Assembly (NCBI RefSeq): GCF_050379415.1
Contig: NZ_JBNRLS010000002.1
Location: 496,001-560,000, forward strand
From: Marinobacter sp050379415
GTDB taxonomy: Bacteria; Pseudomonadota; Gammaproteobacteria; Pseudomonadales; Oleiphilaceae
DNA length: 64,000 nucleotides
Direction: 5' to 3'
Under the pieces are notes generated by a model that worked only from the letters and a program-made list of their open reading frames with translations, searched no databases and was not told the DNA's origin. A program made the position numbers and the translations under genes. Shown piece by piece: positions 25,361 to 34,667 of the stretch; the first letter of the stretch is position 1, and each line of letters opens with the position of its first letter.

Positions 25361-26539
25361 TCACTTGCTGAGTTGTCTCATCGCCGACTCAAGGCCGTCA
25401 ATGGTCAACGGATACATGTGATCATTCACCAGCTGCCGGGTCATGCCCAGCGAGCCACCCGTGCCCCAGTAACTCTCCGGGAGCGGGTTGAGCCAGACCA
25501 CCTTGCGGAAGTGATCGGTCACGCGCTGGAACCAGGTGGCACCGGCCTCCTCGTTCCAGTGTTCGATGGAACCACCGGGATGGGAGATTTCATAGGGCGC
25601 CATAGTGGCATCGCCGACAAAGATAACTTTGTAGTCCGGCGTGTACTTGTGGAGGATATCCCAGGTGCTGGTGGTCTCGTTCATGCGCCGGACATTGTTC
25701 TTCCACACATTTTCATAAATGAAGTTGTGGAAATAGAAATACTCCATGTGCTTGAACTCGAGCCGGGCCGCCGAGAACAGCTCTTCACAGACACGGATGT
25801 GCGGGTCCATGGAGCCGCCCACGTCAAAGAAGATCAGTACCTTCACCGCATTGTGGCGCTCGGGAACCATCTTGAGGTCGAGATAACCGGCATTGCGGGC
25901 GGTGGAACGGATGGTATCGTCCATATCCAGCTGATCGGCCGCGCCCTGACGAGCGAATTTACGCAACCGGCGCAGGGCCACCTTGATGTTGCGGATACCC
26001 AGGGTGATGCTGTCATCCAGGTCCCGGAATTCCCGCTTTTCCCAGACCTTGACCGCCCGCCCCTGGCGACCGTTCTTCTGACCGATGCGGAAGCCTTCCG
26101 GGTTGTACCCGTTGGCACCGAAGGGCGATGTGCCGCCGGTACCGATCCACTTGTTGCCCCCGGCGTGGCGCTCCTGCTGCTCTTCCATGCGCTTCTTGAA
26201 GGTTTCGATCAGCTCCTCCAGGCCACCCAGGGAGTCGATCTTTGCCTTCTCCTCATCGCTGAGGTGCTTCTCGAACTCTGCCCGGAGCCAATCGTCGGGA
26301 ATCAGGGCTTCCAGCAGGTCATCCAGGTTCTGGATGCCTTCGAAATAAGCCTGGAAGGCACGATCGAACTTGTCGAAGTGGCGCTCGTCCTTCACCAGGC
26401 ACAGGCGCGCCAGGTAATAGAACTCCTCCATGTCGGCGAAGGCCAGGCGGTTCTGCAGGGCCTCCAGCAGATCGAGGAATTCGCGCAGGCTCGCGGGAAC
26501 CTTGGCCCGCCGCACTTCGAGAAAGAAATCAATCAACAT
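25361..26539 (-). CDS. VWA domain-containing CoxE-like protein
   Basis: This 392-residue cytoplasmic protein has a C-terminal von Willebrand A domain (about 200-392). The metal-site motif is altered to DVGGSMD (DxGxS form) within VKVLIFFDVGGSMDPHIRVC. The N-terminal half is helical. CoxE-like VWA proteins work with MoxR AAA+ ATPases as chaperone pairs that mature or insert cofactors into target enzymes. The moxR gene is directly upstream with a 22-base gap, fitting that pairing. The target complex is not evident from the neighbours. Confidence 0.85.
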   Translation of the reverse strand: MLIDFFLEVRRAKVPASLREFLDLLEALQNRLAFADMEEFYYLARLCLVKDERHFDKFDRAFQAYFEGIQNLDDLLEALIPDDWLRAEFEKHLSDEEKAKIDSLGGLEELIETFKKRMEEQQERHAGGNKWIGTGGTSPFGANGYNPEGFRIGQKNGRQGRAVKVWEKREFRDLDDSITLGIRNIKVALRRLRKFARQGAADQLDMDDTIRSTARNAGYLDLKMVPERHNAVKVLIFFDVGGSMDPHIRVCEELFSAARLEFKHMEYFYFHNFIYENVWKNNVRRMNETTSTWDILHKYTPDYKVIFVGDATMAPYEISHPGGSIEHWNEEAGATWFQRVTDHFRKVVWLNPLPESYWGTGGSLGMTRQLVNDHMYPLTIDGLESAMRQLSK

Positions 26540-26561
26540 AAAGCGGAACTCTTGCCGGAAA

Positions 26562-27404
26562 TCAGTTGCGACGGCGTGCCATGAAAGCCAGCTTCTGCAA
26601 CAGGTGCACGTCCTGCTCGTTTTTCACCAGGGCGCCATACAAAGGCGGCAACGCGGTTCCCGTATCCTTCTCCTGCAGTGCCTTGGCGGTCAGTTCATCG
26701 GCCATCAGCAGCTTCAGCCAGTCGATCAGCTCGGAGGTGGACGGCTTTTTCTTCAGGCCCGGCACCTTGCGCACGTCGAAGAAGACTTCCAGGGCATCCC
26801 GGACAATCTCCTGCTGCAGGTTCGGGAAGTGCACGTCCACGATGTTCTGCATGGTGTCGTGGTCCGGGAAGCTGATGTAATGGAAGAAACAGCGGCGCAG
26901 GAAGGCATCCGGCAGTTCCTTCTCGTTGTTACTGGTGATGACCACGATCGGACGGTGCTTCGCCTTGACGAACTGCTGGGTCTCGTAGACGAAGAACTCC
27001 ATTCGGTCGAGTTCGAGCAACAGGTCGTTCGGGAACTCGATATCGGCCTTGTCGATCTCGTCGATCAGCAGCACCACCTGCTCTTCGGACTCGAAGGCTT
27101 CCCAGAGCTTGCCCTTGACGATGTAGTTGCTGATGTCCTTGACCTTCTCATCGCCCAACTGGGAATCACGCAGGCGGGAGACCGCGTCGTATTCATACAG
27201 ACCCTGCTGGGCCTTGGTGGTGGATTTGATGTGCCAGGGAATCAGCCTCATCCCCAGAGCCGATGCCATCTCTTCCGCCAGCAATGTTTTGCCGGTGCCG
27301 GGCTCGCCCTTGATCAGCAATGGTCTCTGGAGCCCAATTGCCGCATTGACGGCCATTTGCAGGTCATCGGTGGCTACATATTTCTCGGTACCGGTAAACT
27401 TCAT
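26562..27404 (-). CDS. MoxR-family AAA+ ATPase
   Basis: This 280-residue ATPase has Walker A GEPGTGKT at about 35-42, Walker B VVLLIDEIDKAD near 108-119, sensor 1 (VVITSNNEKE) and an arginine finger region (DAFLRRCFFHYISFP). The MoxR family acts with a VWA-domain protein, here the CoxE-like protein encoded next. ATG at 27404. The pair is common in Marinobacter and Pseudomonas and of poorly defined substrate. Confidence 0.92.
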   Translation of the reverse strand: MKFTGTEKYVATDDLQMAVNAAIGLQRPLLIKGEPGTGKTLLAEEMASALGMRLIPWHIKSTTKAQQGLYEYDAVSRLRDSQLGDEKVKDISNYIVKGKLWEAFESEEQVVLLIDEIDKADIEFPNDLLLELDRMEFFVYETQQFVKAKHRPIVVITSNNEKELPDAFLRRCFFHYISFPDHDTMQNIVDVHFPNLQQEIVRDALEVFFDVRKVPGLKKKPSTSELIDWLKLLMADELTAKALQEKDTGTALPPLYGALVKNEQDVHLLQKLAFMARRRN

Positions 27405-27463
27405 GCTCTCGTTTCCTGTCGATTACTTTTCAAGTTTCTGATCAATAGCGGGCCAGGCAGCGC

Positions 27464-27808
27464 TCATCGTTTGACGAGGCGATAGCGTACCAGGTCCAGG
27501 ATCCATACCAGCAACATCACCAGGCCCGCAAGGCCGAAGTTGAACCATGCCATGCTGGCGGTCTCCACGTGCCCGAGGATCAATTCATACCCCCCATAGA
27601 GCCAGGCCGGCATCCACCAGCCCGCCACATCCGGCGACTCGACCGGCGTCAGCAGTAGCACCATCAATGCCGATAACAGCAGTGTGCGAACGCCGTAAAG
27701 GGGAATGAAGCGGAACAGCCGCTTCATCATGTAGAAGAATATTACGAAGGCAATGGCATAAGCGGCCCAAAAAATTCCGTAGGCCATTTGTGTATCCGCG
27801 TCTAACAT
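27464..27808 (-). CDS. Conserved small membrane protein
   Basis: This 114-residue protein is almost entirely hydrophobic, with three probable membrane helices (about 9-27, 41-57 and 88-107), a KR-rich loop near 29-32 and the C-terminus RYRLVKR. No enzyme motif is present. The start overlaps the ycgN stop (TAATG), so it is the last gene of rnd-ycgL-ycgN. I recognise it only as a conserved hypothetical of this neighbourhood. Confidence 0.75.
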   Translation of the reverse strand: MLDADTQMAYGIFWAAYAIAFVIFFYMMKRLFRFIPLYGVRTLLLSALMVLLLTPVESPDVAGWWMPAWLYGGYELILGHVETASMAWFNFGLAGLVMLLVWILDLVRYRLVKR

Positions 27809-28254
27809 TACAATACCCAGTGAATGATGTGTTCTTCCCAGTCTTCTTCAGGCACCTGTGCTTCGGAAATCACCTTGTGGCGCACCGAGATGCCGGCCTC
27901 GTGCACGGACTCCGGATCCCCGCTCCGTAGCGGATGCCAGGCCGCCAGCCCACGGCCCTCGGCAAGCGAGCGATAGGCGCAGGTATAGGGCAACCAGTAA
28001 TAATCCCCGACGGTATCCGGTGTGATTACGGTGCAGCCGGGCACTTTCTGCAAGCGCTCGGAATACACCGTGCACCGGCAGGTGTCCTGATCCATATACC
28101 GGCACACAAGATCGGTATGGTAGACATCGCCGGTGTCCTCATCCTCAAGCTTTGCCAGGCAGCACTTGCCACAGCCATCGCACAGGGATTCCCATTCCTG
28201 CGAGGTCATCTCGTCCAGGCGTTTACGTTGCCAGAACGGGATCTGGGCAATCAT
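27808..28254 (-). CDS. ycgN: YcgN family cysteine-cluster protein
   Basis: This 148-residue UPF0260/YcgN family protein is of unknown function, probably metal- or Fe-S-binding. It has a dense set of cysteines: CDGCGKCC, then CRYMDQDTCRCTVY and VPGC, all in the first 80 residues. It begins PFWQRKRLDEMTSQEWESLC, typical of the family. The ATG overlaps the ycgL stop (ATGA). The order rnd-ycgL-ycgN is conserved in Pseudomonas and relatives. Confidence 0.92.
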   Translation of the reverse strand: MIAQIPFWQRKRLDEMTSQEWESLCDGCGKCCLAKLEDEDTGDVYHTDLVCRYMDQDTCRCTVYSERLQKVPGCTVITPDTVGDYYWLPYTCAYRSLAEGRGLAAWHPLRSGDPESVHEAGISVRHKVISEAQVPEEDWEEHIIHWVL

Positions 28255-28544
28255 TTTTCGCGTTGCTCCAGCTTGCGCTTGAACTCGACCACATAGCCCT
28301 CCTGCTCTTCCGGCATCTGCAGGTAGAAGTCCTTTTCCTTGATCGCTTCCAGAACCTGTTTGCCGTTGGCCCTGGCCAGCTTGCGGTCCGGAGTCAGCAG
28401 CAAGTCCATGGAATGGATGGGCGCCCCGAAGATGCCGCGAAGGCCTTCGGGGAGCTCATCCCAGTTCTGCCCACGGCGCACGAATACGTAGGTGTCCGCC
28501 TTTCGGCTACTTCTGAATACGGAGATAAATTCCCGTTCTTTCAT
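28251..28544 (-). CDS. ycgL: YcgL domain-containing protein
   Basis: This 97-residue protein of the YcgL (UPF0745) family has an alpha/beta fold and unknown function. The signature is VFRSSRKADTYVFVRR near the N-terminus, DELPEGLRGIFGAP in the middle and EKDFYLQMPE near the end. It overlaps both neighbours by four bases and is coupled to rnd upstream and ycgN downstream, suggesting an RNA-related role (inference). Confidence 0.92.
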   Translation of the reverse strand: MKEREFISVFRSSRKADTYVFVRRGQNWDELPEGLRGIFGAPIHSMDLLLTPDRKLARANGKQVLEAIKEKDFYLQMPEEQEGYVVEFKRKLEQREK

Positions 28545-29692
28545 TGCTTCAGTATGTCCTCGATCTGGCTTCGAACCGGAGCAAGCAAGTCCTCGCGCCA
28601 GCCCTGGAAAAACGGATTGCCATCCAGTTCTCCATCCTGCATCAACTTCTCAAGACGCTTTCTGGGAGCAACCAGTTCCACCGGAATATCAGCAGCTTCC
28701 GCCACCTTCCTGACAGTACGCTTCAACTGTTTGAAACTCGCCTGCTGATCACGACTCAGTGGAGGCGCAATCCGCTCAAGCCCGGCATTATCGGCAGCTC
28801 GGGCATCCCGGACAAGTTCGAGTATGGTTTCGCCATAACGTCGCACTGCTCCGGATGGTATGCCCTGGATGTCGCCCAGCGCACGCATCGACCCCGGCAG
28901 CCTCTCGGCAACCAGGATCAGCAGGGCATCGGCAAACACCCGGTTACGGGGCATGTCACGGCGCTGACATTCCAGCTCCCGCCAACGCACCAGTTCCTTC
29001 AGAACTGCTTGCTGTTCCGGGTTAAGGGCCCATCCGCCCCGCAATTTCAGATAGTGCTGCTCCGGATCATCCTGGGCGGCAAGTTCGGAGGCAAACCGCC
29101 GGGATTCCTCGAACAGTGCCTCCACCAGGCCGCGCGGCTTCAGGGATTCCAGTACCCAACGGTACATGGGCTCGAGAAAGCGGATATCGTCCACGGCATA
29201 ACGCTGCTGCGCATCGCTCAGGGGACGGGCCAGCCAGTCAGAACGGGTAGCCGATTTGTCCAGGGTTTCCCCGAACAGCGTTTCGACAAGTCGGGCATAA
29301 CCCAGGGAGAAACCGGCGCCGGCCATTGCTGCACCAATCTGGAGATCCACCACTCCTGCCAGCTCGATCCCGAGCCAGTGGCGGAACAACTCCAGGTCTT
29401 CGCTCATGGCATACAGGAGCTTGGGGATTTCCGGGTTCGCCAGCACTTCCCGGAACACCGAAGAGGCCTCCGCCACGTCCGGATCGACCAGGCAGTACTG
29501 ATCCCCGATCCCGAGCTGGACCAGCCCGGGGATCGGATAAAAGGTGTTGACCCGCTCGAACTCGGTATCAAGGGCAAGGGGCTGGTCCGGCGATGCCGCT
29601 GCCAACCATTTGTCCAGTTCTTGGGGAGTCTCGATCCAGTGAATGATCTCGGGGGCCGGGGGAACGGCCACGGCCGGTGAAGAAGGTGCCAT
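28541..29692 (-). CDS. rnd: Ribonuclease D
   Basis: This 3'-5' exoribonuclease trims tRNA precursors. The 383 residues match the family. The DEDD nuclease site is visible: DTEFE (Asp42, Glu44), the second aspartate in YAMSEDLELFRHW, and YAVDDIRFLEPMY for motif III. An HRDC-type region follows at about 215-300 (LNPEQQAVLKELVRWRELEC). ATG at 29692 with a ribosome site of moderate quality. First gene of rnd-ycgL-ycgN-membrane protein. Confidence 0.94.
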   Translation of the reverse strand: MAPSSPAVAVPPAPEIIHWIETPQELDKWLAAASPDQPLALDTEFERVNTFYPIPGLVQLGIGDQYCLVDPDVAEASSVFREVLANPEIPKLLYAMSEDLELFRHWLGIELAGVVDLQIGAAMAGAGFSLGYARLVETLFGETLDKSATRSDWLARPLSDAQQRYAVDDIRFLEPMYRWVLESLKPRGLVEALFEESRRFASELAAQDDPEQHYLKLRGGWALNPEQQAVLKELVRWRELECQRRDMPRNRVFADALLILVAERLPGSMRALGDIQGIPSGAVRRYGETILELVRDARAADNAGLERIAPPLSRDQQASFKQLKRTVRKVAEAADIPVELVAPRKRLEKLMQDGELDGNPFFQGWREDLLAPVRSQIEDILKQ

Positions 29693-29709
29693 AGGAAAGC
29701 CTGGTTAGC

Positions 29710-30312
29710 CTATTCGGAGAGTGGTTTGCGACCGCGGAAGGCGTGGGTCAGTGTGAAGCCGTCAACATAGCCCAGCTCGCCACCCACCGGGATGCCATGG
29801 GCCAGGCGGGTGATGAGGATGTTCCGGCCATCGAGCCGGTCGGCAATGTAATGGGCCGTCGCCTCGCCCTCGACGGTGGGATTGGTGGCGAGAATCAGCT
29901 CGGTTACCCCTTCATCCTGAACGCGCTTGAGCAGGCGTTCGATGCCGATTTCTTCGGGGCCAACACCGTCGATGGGCGACAGATGCCCCATCAGTACAAA
30001 GTAACCACCCCTGTAGTCGCCGGCCTGCTCGATGGCCAGCAGATCAGAGGGACTTTCCACCACGCACAGGGTACCAGTCTTACGGGTCGGGTTCTCACAG
30101 ATCCCGCAAATCTCGGTATCGGCGAAGTTCTGGCAGGATTCGCAGCGACGCACGCCGTCCATCGCCGTGCGCAAGGCATCAGACAAGCGGGTACCCCCTG
30201 ACCGGCCGCGCTCCAGAAGATGGAAAGCCATTCGCTGGGCCGTTTTCTGACCAACGCCCGGAAGGCAGCGCAGGGATTCAACCAGTTCATCAACCAGTGG
30301 ACTGAAAGCCAT
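29710..30312 (-). CDS. recR: Recombination mediator RecR
   Basis: RecR works with RecF and RecO to load RecA on gapped DNA. The 200-residue protein has a helix-hairpin-helix at about 10-25 (LRCLPGVGQKTAQRMAFHLL), the C4 zinc finger CESCQNFADTEICGIC near 56-71, and the Toprim core beginning CVVESPSDLLAIEQ. I place the start at ATG 30312 (MAFSPLVDEL) because it matches the family N-terminus. A TTG three bases earlier is also possible. Lies downstream of dnaX and ybaB as in many gammaproteobacteria. Confidence 0.96.
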   Translation of the reverse strand: MAFSPLVDELVESLRCLPGVGQKTAQRMAFHLLERGRSGGTRLSDALRTAMDGVRRCESCQNFADTEICGICENPTRKTGTLCVVESPSDLLAIEQAGDYRGGYFVLMGHLSPIDGVGPEEIGIERLLKRVQDEGVTELILATNPTVEGEATAHYIADRLDGRNILITRLAHGIPVGGELGYVDGFTLTHAFRGRKPLSE

Positions 30313-30344
30313 CAACTATCCTCGGAATACAACAGACGAACGGA

Positions 30345-30668
30345 TCAGAACGGCATCTTGAAACCGGGGGGCATGCCCATTCCCGACATCATTCCGGACA
30401 TCTTCTCTTTCTGGTTGGCCTCGACGCGACGAACGGCATCGTTCACCGCGGCGGCAAGAAGATCCTCAAGAATCTCTTTCTCTTCGGACATGAGCGAGGG
30501 ATCAATCTCAACCCTGCTCACATCGTGGCGGCCGTTCATGGTGACTTTCACCAGGCCCGCTCCGGCCTCGCCAGTCACTTCGGCCTTGGCGATCTCTTCC
30601 TGAGCCTTCTTCATCTCTTCCTGCATTTGCTGGGCTTTTTTCATCAGATCGCCCATGTCGTTAAACAT
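30345..30668 (-). CDS. ybaB: YbaB/EbfC family nucleoid-associated protein
   Basis: This small DNA-binding protein of 107 residues typically binds DNA as a dimer. It begins MFNDMGDLMKKAQQMQEEMK, a helical N-terminus, followed by the conserved GLVKVTMNGRHDVSRVEIDP beta region and a C-terminal Gly/Met-rich tail (GMMSGMGMPPGFKMPF). It sits between dnaX (3-base gap) and recR, the usual order. Confidence 0.96.
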   Translation of the reverse strand: MFNDMGDLMKKAQQMQEEMKKAQEEIAKAEVTGEAGAGLVKVTMNGRHDVSRVEIDPSLMSEEKEILEDLLAAAVNDAVRRVEANQKEKMSGMMSGMGMPPGFKMPF

Positions 30669-30671
30669 GCT

Positions 30672-32522
30672 CTATCTCCTGCTGGTCTCTATGGGCCGGA
30701 TACTGTCTTCGACTATCCGCGCCTCAAATCGTTCAACGATGGACTGGACCACCGGATCCTTGCGGATGGCGTCCTCCGCCGCTTGCTGGCGTGCCTGGCG
30801 CTGCCGTTCCTCATACGCAGCTGGCGTATGCGGTCCGGGTTCGCCCTGCTCTATGCGTAACTCGATGGAGTCGCCAAACCGGTTTCTCAAGGCAGTGGCG
30901 ATTTTTTCCTCGTGCCGGGCATTGAGCAGACGGGCGTGGCCATCATCAATAGTGAGTACGATGGTATCGCCGTCCCGAACCATGGCGGTCTGGCTGGCCA
31001 GGTTTCCGGGCATGCCAACAATGCCAAGATCCCGGAAATCCCGCTCCCAGACGAAGTCACCACTCTGTTCTTCGACAACCGGCTGGGGTGCGGGCTCAGG
31101 CTCTTGTTGCGGTATTGTGTCGGCTTCCGCTATCGGCTCGGGGCCTGCTTCGGATGGTTCCGGTGCGTATCCGAAATCAGGCTCCACCTCGGGCGGCTCC
31201 TCGGGCAGAGGCGGCTCCTCATAAACAGGTGCCGGCTCTGGCGCCGGCTCTGGCTGAGGAATCGGTTCCGGTTCTGGAGCGGTAACCGGTTTCGCTTCGG
31301 GCTCGGGTATGGATGCCGCCGGTTCCTTTGGCGCGGGTTCCGATACCTGCTGTGCAGCGGCAGGTCCGGGCTCATCCCGGGCTTCGCCCGCGGCCGAGTC
31401 ACCGCCGGAGCGCGATGTCGGCGGCTCCCTTCGGTCAGTACCCGGTCGGAACGCCAGCATCCTCAACAGGGTCATTTCAAAGCCCATGCGGGCATCCGGC
31501 GTGATATCCAGGTCTTTACGGCCCATCAGAGCGGCCTGATAGAACAGCTGGGCATCCTCGGCGCTGAGTTTCCGGGCCAGCGCCTGGACCTGGTTGGCAT
31601 CACCCAGGGCATTATCAGCACTTCCCGGCACCACCTGCTCCATGGTCACCCGATGGAACAGGGACAACAGGTCCGCCAGGATCACGCTGTAATCCGGCGC
31701 AAATTCCGAGATCCTCGCAATTTCCGAGAGCAGGCCCGGCCCATCACGTTCCACCAGGGCGTTAACAATCCGTTCGATGTCCCGTTGATCAATGGTGCCC
31801 AGCATGTTGCTGACGTCACTGGCCGCAAGCTTCTGGTTACCGAAGGCAATGGCCTGATCGGTCAGGCTCAGGGCATCGCGCATACTGCCATCGGCCGCAC
31901 GGGCCAGCAGCCAGAGTGCCGGTTCCTCGAAGGGAATCCCCTCTTCGGTCAGTACATGCTTGAGATGACCGGCAATGTGCTCCGGGGTCATGCGTTTGAG
32001 GTTGAACTGCAGACACCGGGACAGCACCGTTACCGGAAGCTTCTGGGGATCGGTGGTGGCCAGCAGGAACTTCACGTGCTCCGGCGGCTCTTCCAGGGTT
32101 TTCAGGAACGCGTTGAAGGACTGGTTGGTGAGCATGTGCACCTCGTCAATGAGGTACACCTTGTAGCGGCCACGGGTCGGCGCGTACTGGACATTATCGG
32201 TAAGTTCCCGCATGTCATCGACGCCGGTGCGGGACGCCGCATCGATCTCGATCAGATCAACAAACCGGCCTTCCTGGATTTCCTGGCAACTGCTGCACTG
32301 GCCACAGGGGTTCGGAGTGACACCAGTTTCACAGTTCAGGCATCGGGCCAGCAGACGGCCGATGGTGGTCTTGCCCACACCGCGGGTCCCGGTAAACAGG
32401 TAGGCATGGTGCAGACGCTGGTTTTCCAGGGCATGGATCAACGCCTGAAGCACGTGTTCCTGGCCCACCATGTCCTCGAAGGTGCGGGGGCGCCATTTTC
32501 GGGCAAGTACCTGGTAGCTCAT
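30672..32522 (-). CDS. dnaX: DNA polymerase III subunits gamma and tau
   Basis: This is the clamp-loader ATPase of the replisome, 616 residues long. The AAA+ domain has Walker A GTRGVGKT at 45-52, the zinc-binding cysteines at about 64, 73, 76 and 79, the DEAH-like Walker B (LIDEVHML), and SRC (LSRCLQF). A long Pro/Glu-rich acidic linker at about 370-490 leads to the C-terminal tau domain. No strong programmed frameshift site is seen before the linker, so a gamma form is not predicted. ATG at 32522. Upstream of it is the SRP RNA gene. Confidence 0.96.
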   Translation of the reverse strand: MSYQVLARKWRPRTFEDMVGQEHVLQALIHALENQRLHHAYLFTGTRGVGKTTIGRLLARCLNCETGVTPNPCGQCSSCQEIQEGRFVDLIEIDAASRTGVDDMRELTDNVQYAPTRGRYKVYLIDEVHMLTNQSFNAFLKTLEEPPEHVKFLLATTDPQKLPVTVLSRCLQFNLKRMTPEHIAGHLKHVLTEEGIPFEEPALWLLARAADGSMRDALSLTDQAIAFGNQKLAASDVSNMLGTIDQRDIERIVNALVERDGPGLLSEIARISEFAPDYSVILADLLSLFHRVTMEQVVPGSADNALGDANQVQALARKLSAEDAQLFYQAALMGRKDLDITPDARMGFEMTLLRMLAFRPGTDRREPPTSRSGGDSAAGEARDEPGPAAAQQVSEPAPKEPAASIPEPEAKPVTAPEPEPIPQPEPAPEPAPVYEEPPLPEEPPEVEPDFGYAPEPSEAGPEPIAEADTIPQQEPEPAPQPVVEEQSGDFVWERDFRDLGIVGMPGNLASQTAMVRDGDTIVLTIDDGHARLLNARHEEKIATALRNRFGDSIELRIEQGEPGPHTPAAYEERQRQARQQAAEDAIRKDPVVQSIVERFEARIVEDSIRPIETSRR

Positions 32523-32663
32523 GTTCCGTCAACTGCTGTGAAAATGCGATTAACCATAGCATGGACCCGCTTTGATAAGAAGCAAAGTTGGCACTCTGTC
32601 ACCGGGACCGAAGCACAATTACGGGCGAAGAATCAGGGGATTAACATAGGGAGGGGAAACTGG

Positions 32664-32774
32664 GGGTGACCCCACCAGCAGATCTCCGGCACACAATTCC
32701 ACCGCTTCGGCTGCTCCCTTCCGGGCCTGACCGGGTTCACGGTTTCATGTTGCGGAGGCACCAATGGGGCCACC
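32664..32774 (-). ncRNA. ffs: Signal recognition particle RNA (4.5S, ffs)
   Basis: On the minus strand the conserved apical core GGTCAGGCCCGGAAGGGAGC is followed by AGCC, matching the bacterial 4.5S hairpin with its GGAA loop. The outer ends pair (GGTGGCCCCA with TGGGGTCACC, one mismatch), giving about 111 bases. The exact ends may be off by a few bases. The gene lies directly upstream of dnaX, as in Pseudomonas. The rest of the 343-base gap between dnaX and the oxygenase gene holds no gene that I can see. Confidence 0.95.
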
Positions 32775-32865
32775 ATAACGACGTTCCGGGGTTTCCCCCG
32801 AAAGCGGCGCGCATATTAGCAAATGGACCTGCAGACTACAACGGGAAATCGCCCACCCCTGAAAT

Positions 32866-33615
32866 TCAGAGCGGTAACGGTACCTCATCCTGCCGGAACC
32901 AGCAGGCCAGACTGTAACGGGTGCGATTTGCCGGCAGTACTTCGTGGGGAATTTCCTCGCTCAGGAACAGGGCCATCCGACCGGCCCCGGGAACGACCAT
33001 GCCGCACACTTCGTCCTCGTTGTCGCGGTTGAACACCTGTAACGCACCGCCATCCTCCGGTGCCCAATCCTCGTTCAGATACAGAACCAGGCTGACCACC
33101 CGGGAAGCACGGCCACGGAAGCTGTCCAGGTGCCTCTTATAGAAGTCCCCCGGATGATACGTGGCATAGTGGGTCTCGAACCGTTTCAGACCCAGAAACA
33201 GGCGCTGATTCAGACCACAGCGGATGACATCCAGGAAACGGAAAAGCTCAGCCTGGGGCGGCGTAATCCCCTGCAACCAGGCGATGCGGTCACGACGCAC
33301 GGCGCGATCCCGGACCAGGTCCGAGCCACGACCTACGCCGGCGGTTTTCATGGCATCGGTGCGATCGAGAATAGACACTTCGTCACGCAACGCCGCAAGC
33401 AGAACAGGTCCCAGCCGGTCACGGACATCCACGGACATCCAGCCGTATTCACTCAGGCCGTCCGCCAGCTGATCCAGCCAGTCGTCAGAGACATCGGCAA
33501 CACTCGCCTGCCCTGCGTCAACGACTGAAATATCACTGCCGGCAACAACATCCAGTTCAGGGCTTGGGGTCCGCGAGAGGGAGTCTCTGATCGGGGTAAC
33601 TGTGGGATTGTCCAT
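32866..33615 (-). CDS. 2-oxoglutarate/Fe(II)-dependent prolyl hydroxylase-like oxygenase
   Basis: This member of the SM-20/prolyl-4-hydroxylase family probably hydroxylates a protein or small substrate. The jelly-roll metal site is visible: HLD (HxD, within YKRHLDSFRGRASR), the distal histidine in EIPHEVLPAN, and the 2-oxoglutarate arginine in RYSLACWFRQ. The protein is 249 residues from ATG 33615. An upstream GTG at 33654 would add 13 residues but has no ribosome site. The first 70 residues are variable. Target unknown; the E. coli relative is YbiX-like. Confidence 0.85.
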   Translation of the reverse strand: MDNPTVTPIRDSLSRTPSPELDVVAGSDISVVDAGQASVADVSDDWLDQLADGLSEYGWMSVDVRDRLGPVLLAALRDEVSILDRTDAMKTAGVGRGSDLVRDRAVRRDRIAWLQGITPPQAELFRFLDVIRCGLNQRLFLGLKRFETHYATYHPGDFYKRHLDSFRGRASRVVSLVLYLNEDWAPEDGGALQVFNRDNEDEVCGMVVPGAGRMALFLSEEIPHEVLPANRTRYSLACWFRQDEVPLPL

Positions 33616-33733
33616 GGGCGGGTCTCTTCGGGAAATCGGCGCTATTTTAGGCACAAATCTCGCCGGGCGGTCAGTTTTAATTTACTCTGATGATAAGCAG
33701 ATACACTTAACCGACACCTGATCCGATACGTCT

Positions 33734-34654
33734 ATGTCAGAGAGCAGTCACAGACCCTCCCGTTCCCTTTCTCCGGGCCAGTGGTCCTTCACCCGCTGGA
33801 AAACAATTGGCCAACTGGAAGCCCTGGAGGTCCATCACCCACTGTTTCGCGCCACCCTGTTTCTCCAGGGAGCACACCTGACGCAATTCATGCCAAGCGA
33901 CGAGCCGGACTGGCTATGGCTGAGCAAGAACGCGCGGTTTGAGCCGGGCCGGGCGATCCGTGGCGGCATCCCGATATGCTGGCCCTGGTTCGGCGATCCC
34001 GGCAAGAATCCGCCGGCGGTGCGTAAACGCATCCATACCAACAGTGCCCACGGCTTTGCCCGCACGGCGCTCTGGAAACTCGAGGATGTTCGGGAGAATG
34101 CCCACGAAGTGGAAATCAGTCTCTCCCTGGACGCCAACGAGGATTTTGCCGACGTCTGGAGCGGCCACGCGCTGGCACTGATCACCTTCCACTTCTCGGT
34201 ACGGGGCTGCCAGCTGGCATTGACCACGACCAACCTGGGCGAAGAGGCCCTGGCCTTCAGCCAGGCCCTGCACACCTACCTGCCAACCTCGGACGTAACG
34301 CGCTCAAGGGTACTGGGCCTGGGCTACAGTCAGTACATCGACACCCTCGATGACTGGGAGTACAAGAACCAGGAAGGTCCGGTGTATTTCGAGGGGGAAA
34401 CCGACCGTATCTACGAGAGCGGAGAGCCCCTGACCATCGTCACTCCGTCAGGCAGCCGGAAGTTGAGCTCTGTGGGCAGTGATTCCACCGTGGTCTGGAA
34501 TCCGGGCCCTGAAAAAGCGGCGCGGCTGTCGGATTTTCCCGATGAGGCCTGGAAGACCATGCTGTGTGTCGAAACCGCCAATGCAGCCAGTGACTACAGA
34601 GTGCTAAATACCGGCCAGAGCCACACCCTGGGTGTGCTGATCGGACGCAAATAA
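33734..34654 (+). CDS. D-hexose-6-phosphate mutarotase (YeaD family)
   Basis: This 306-residue aldose-1-epimerase fold protein is predicted to interconvert alpha and beta glucose-6-phosphate. Conserved segments are IRGGIPICWPWFGDP (substrate phosphate-binding Arg region), NSAHGFARTALWKL (catalytic His) and FSQALHTYLPTSDVT. The terminal part FPDEAWKTMLCVETANA carries the catalytic Glu region. ATG at 33734 after a long gap to the divergent oxygenase gene. E. coli YeaD is 294 residues. It is probably not related to the neighbouring acyltransferase. Confidence 0.9.
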   Translation: MSESSHRPSRSLSPGQWSFTRWKTIGQLEALEVHHPLFRATLFLQGAHLTQFMPSDEPDWLWLSKNARFEPGRAIRGGIPICWPWFGDPGKNPPAVRKRIHTNSAHGFARTALWKLEDVRENAHEVEISLSLDANEDFADVWSGHALALITFHFSVRGCQLALTTTNLGEEALAFSQALHTYLPTSDVTRSRVLGLGYSQYIDTLDDWEYKNQEGPVYFEGETDRIYESGEPLTIVTPSGSRKLSSVGSDSTVVWNPGPEKAARLSDFPDEAWKTMLCVETANAASDYRVLNTGQSHTLGVLIGRK

Positions 34655-34667
34655 CCGGGGAGAACGG

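Noticed and set aside
30902..30907. Run of six A on the dnaX coding strand as a programmed frameshift site
   Set aside because: It lies near the C-terminal end, well after the normal gamma/tau boundary, and has no downstream pseudoknot evident.
30912..32669. Long open frame on the plus strand opposite dnaX
   Set aside because: Antisense shadow; the protein is low complexity where it mirrors the Pro/Glu linker of DnaX.
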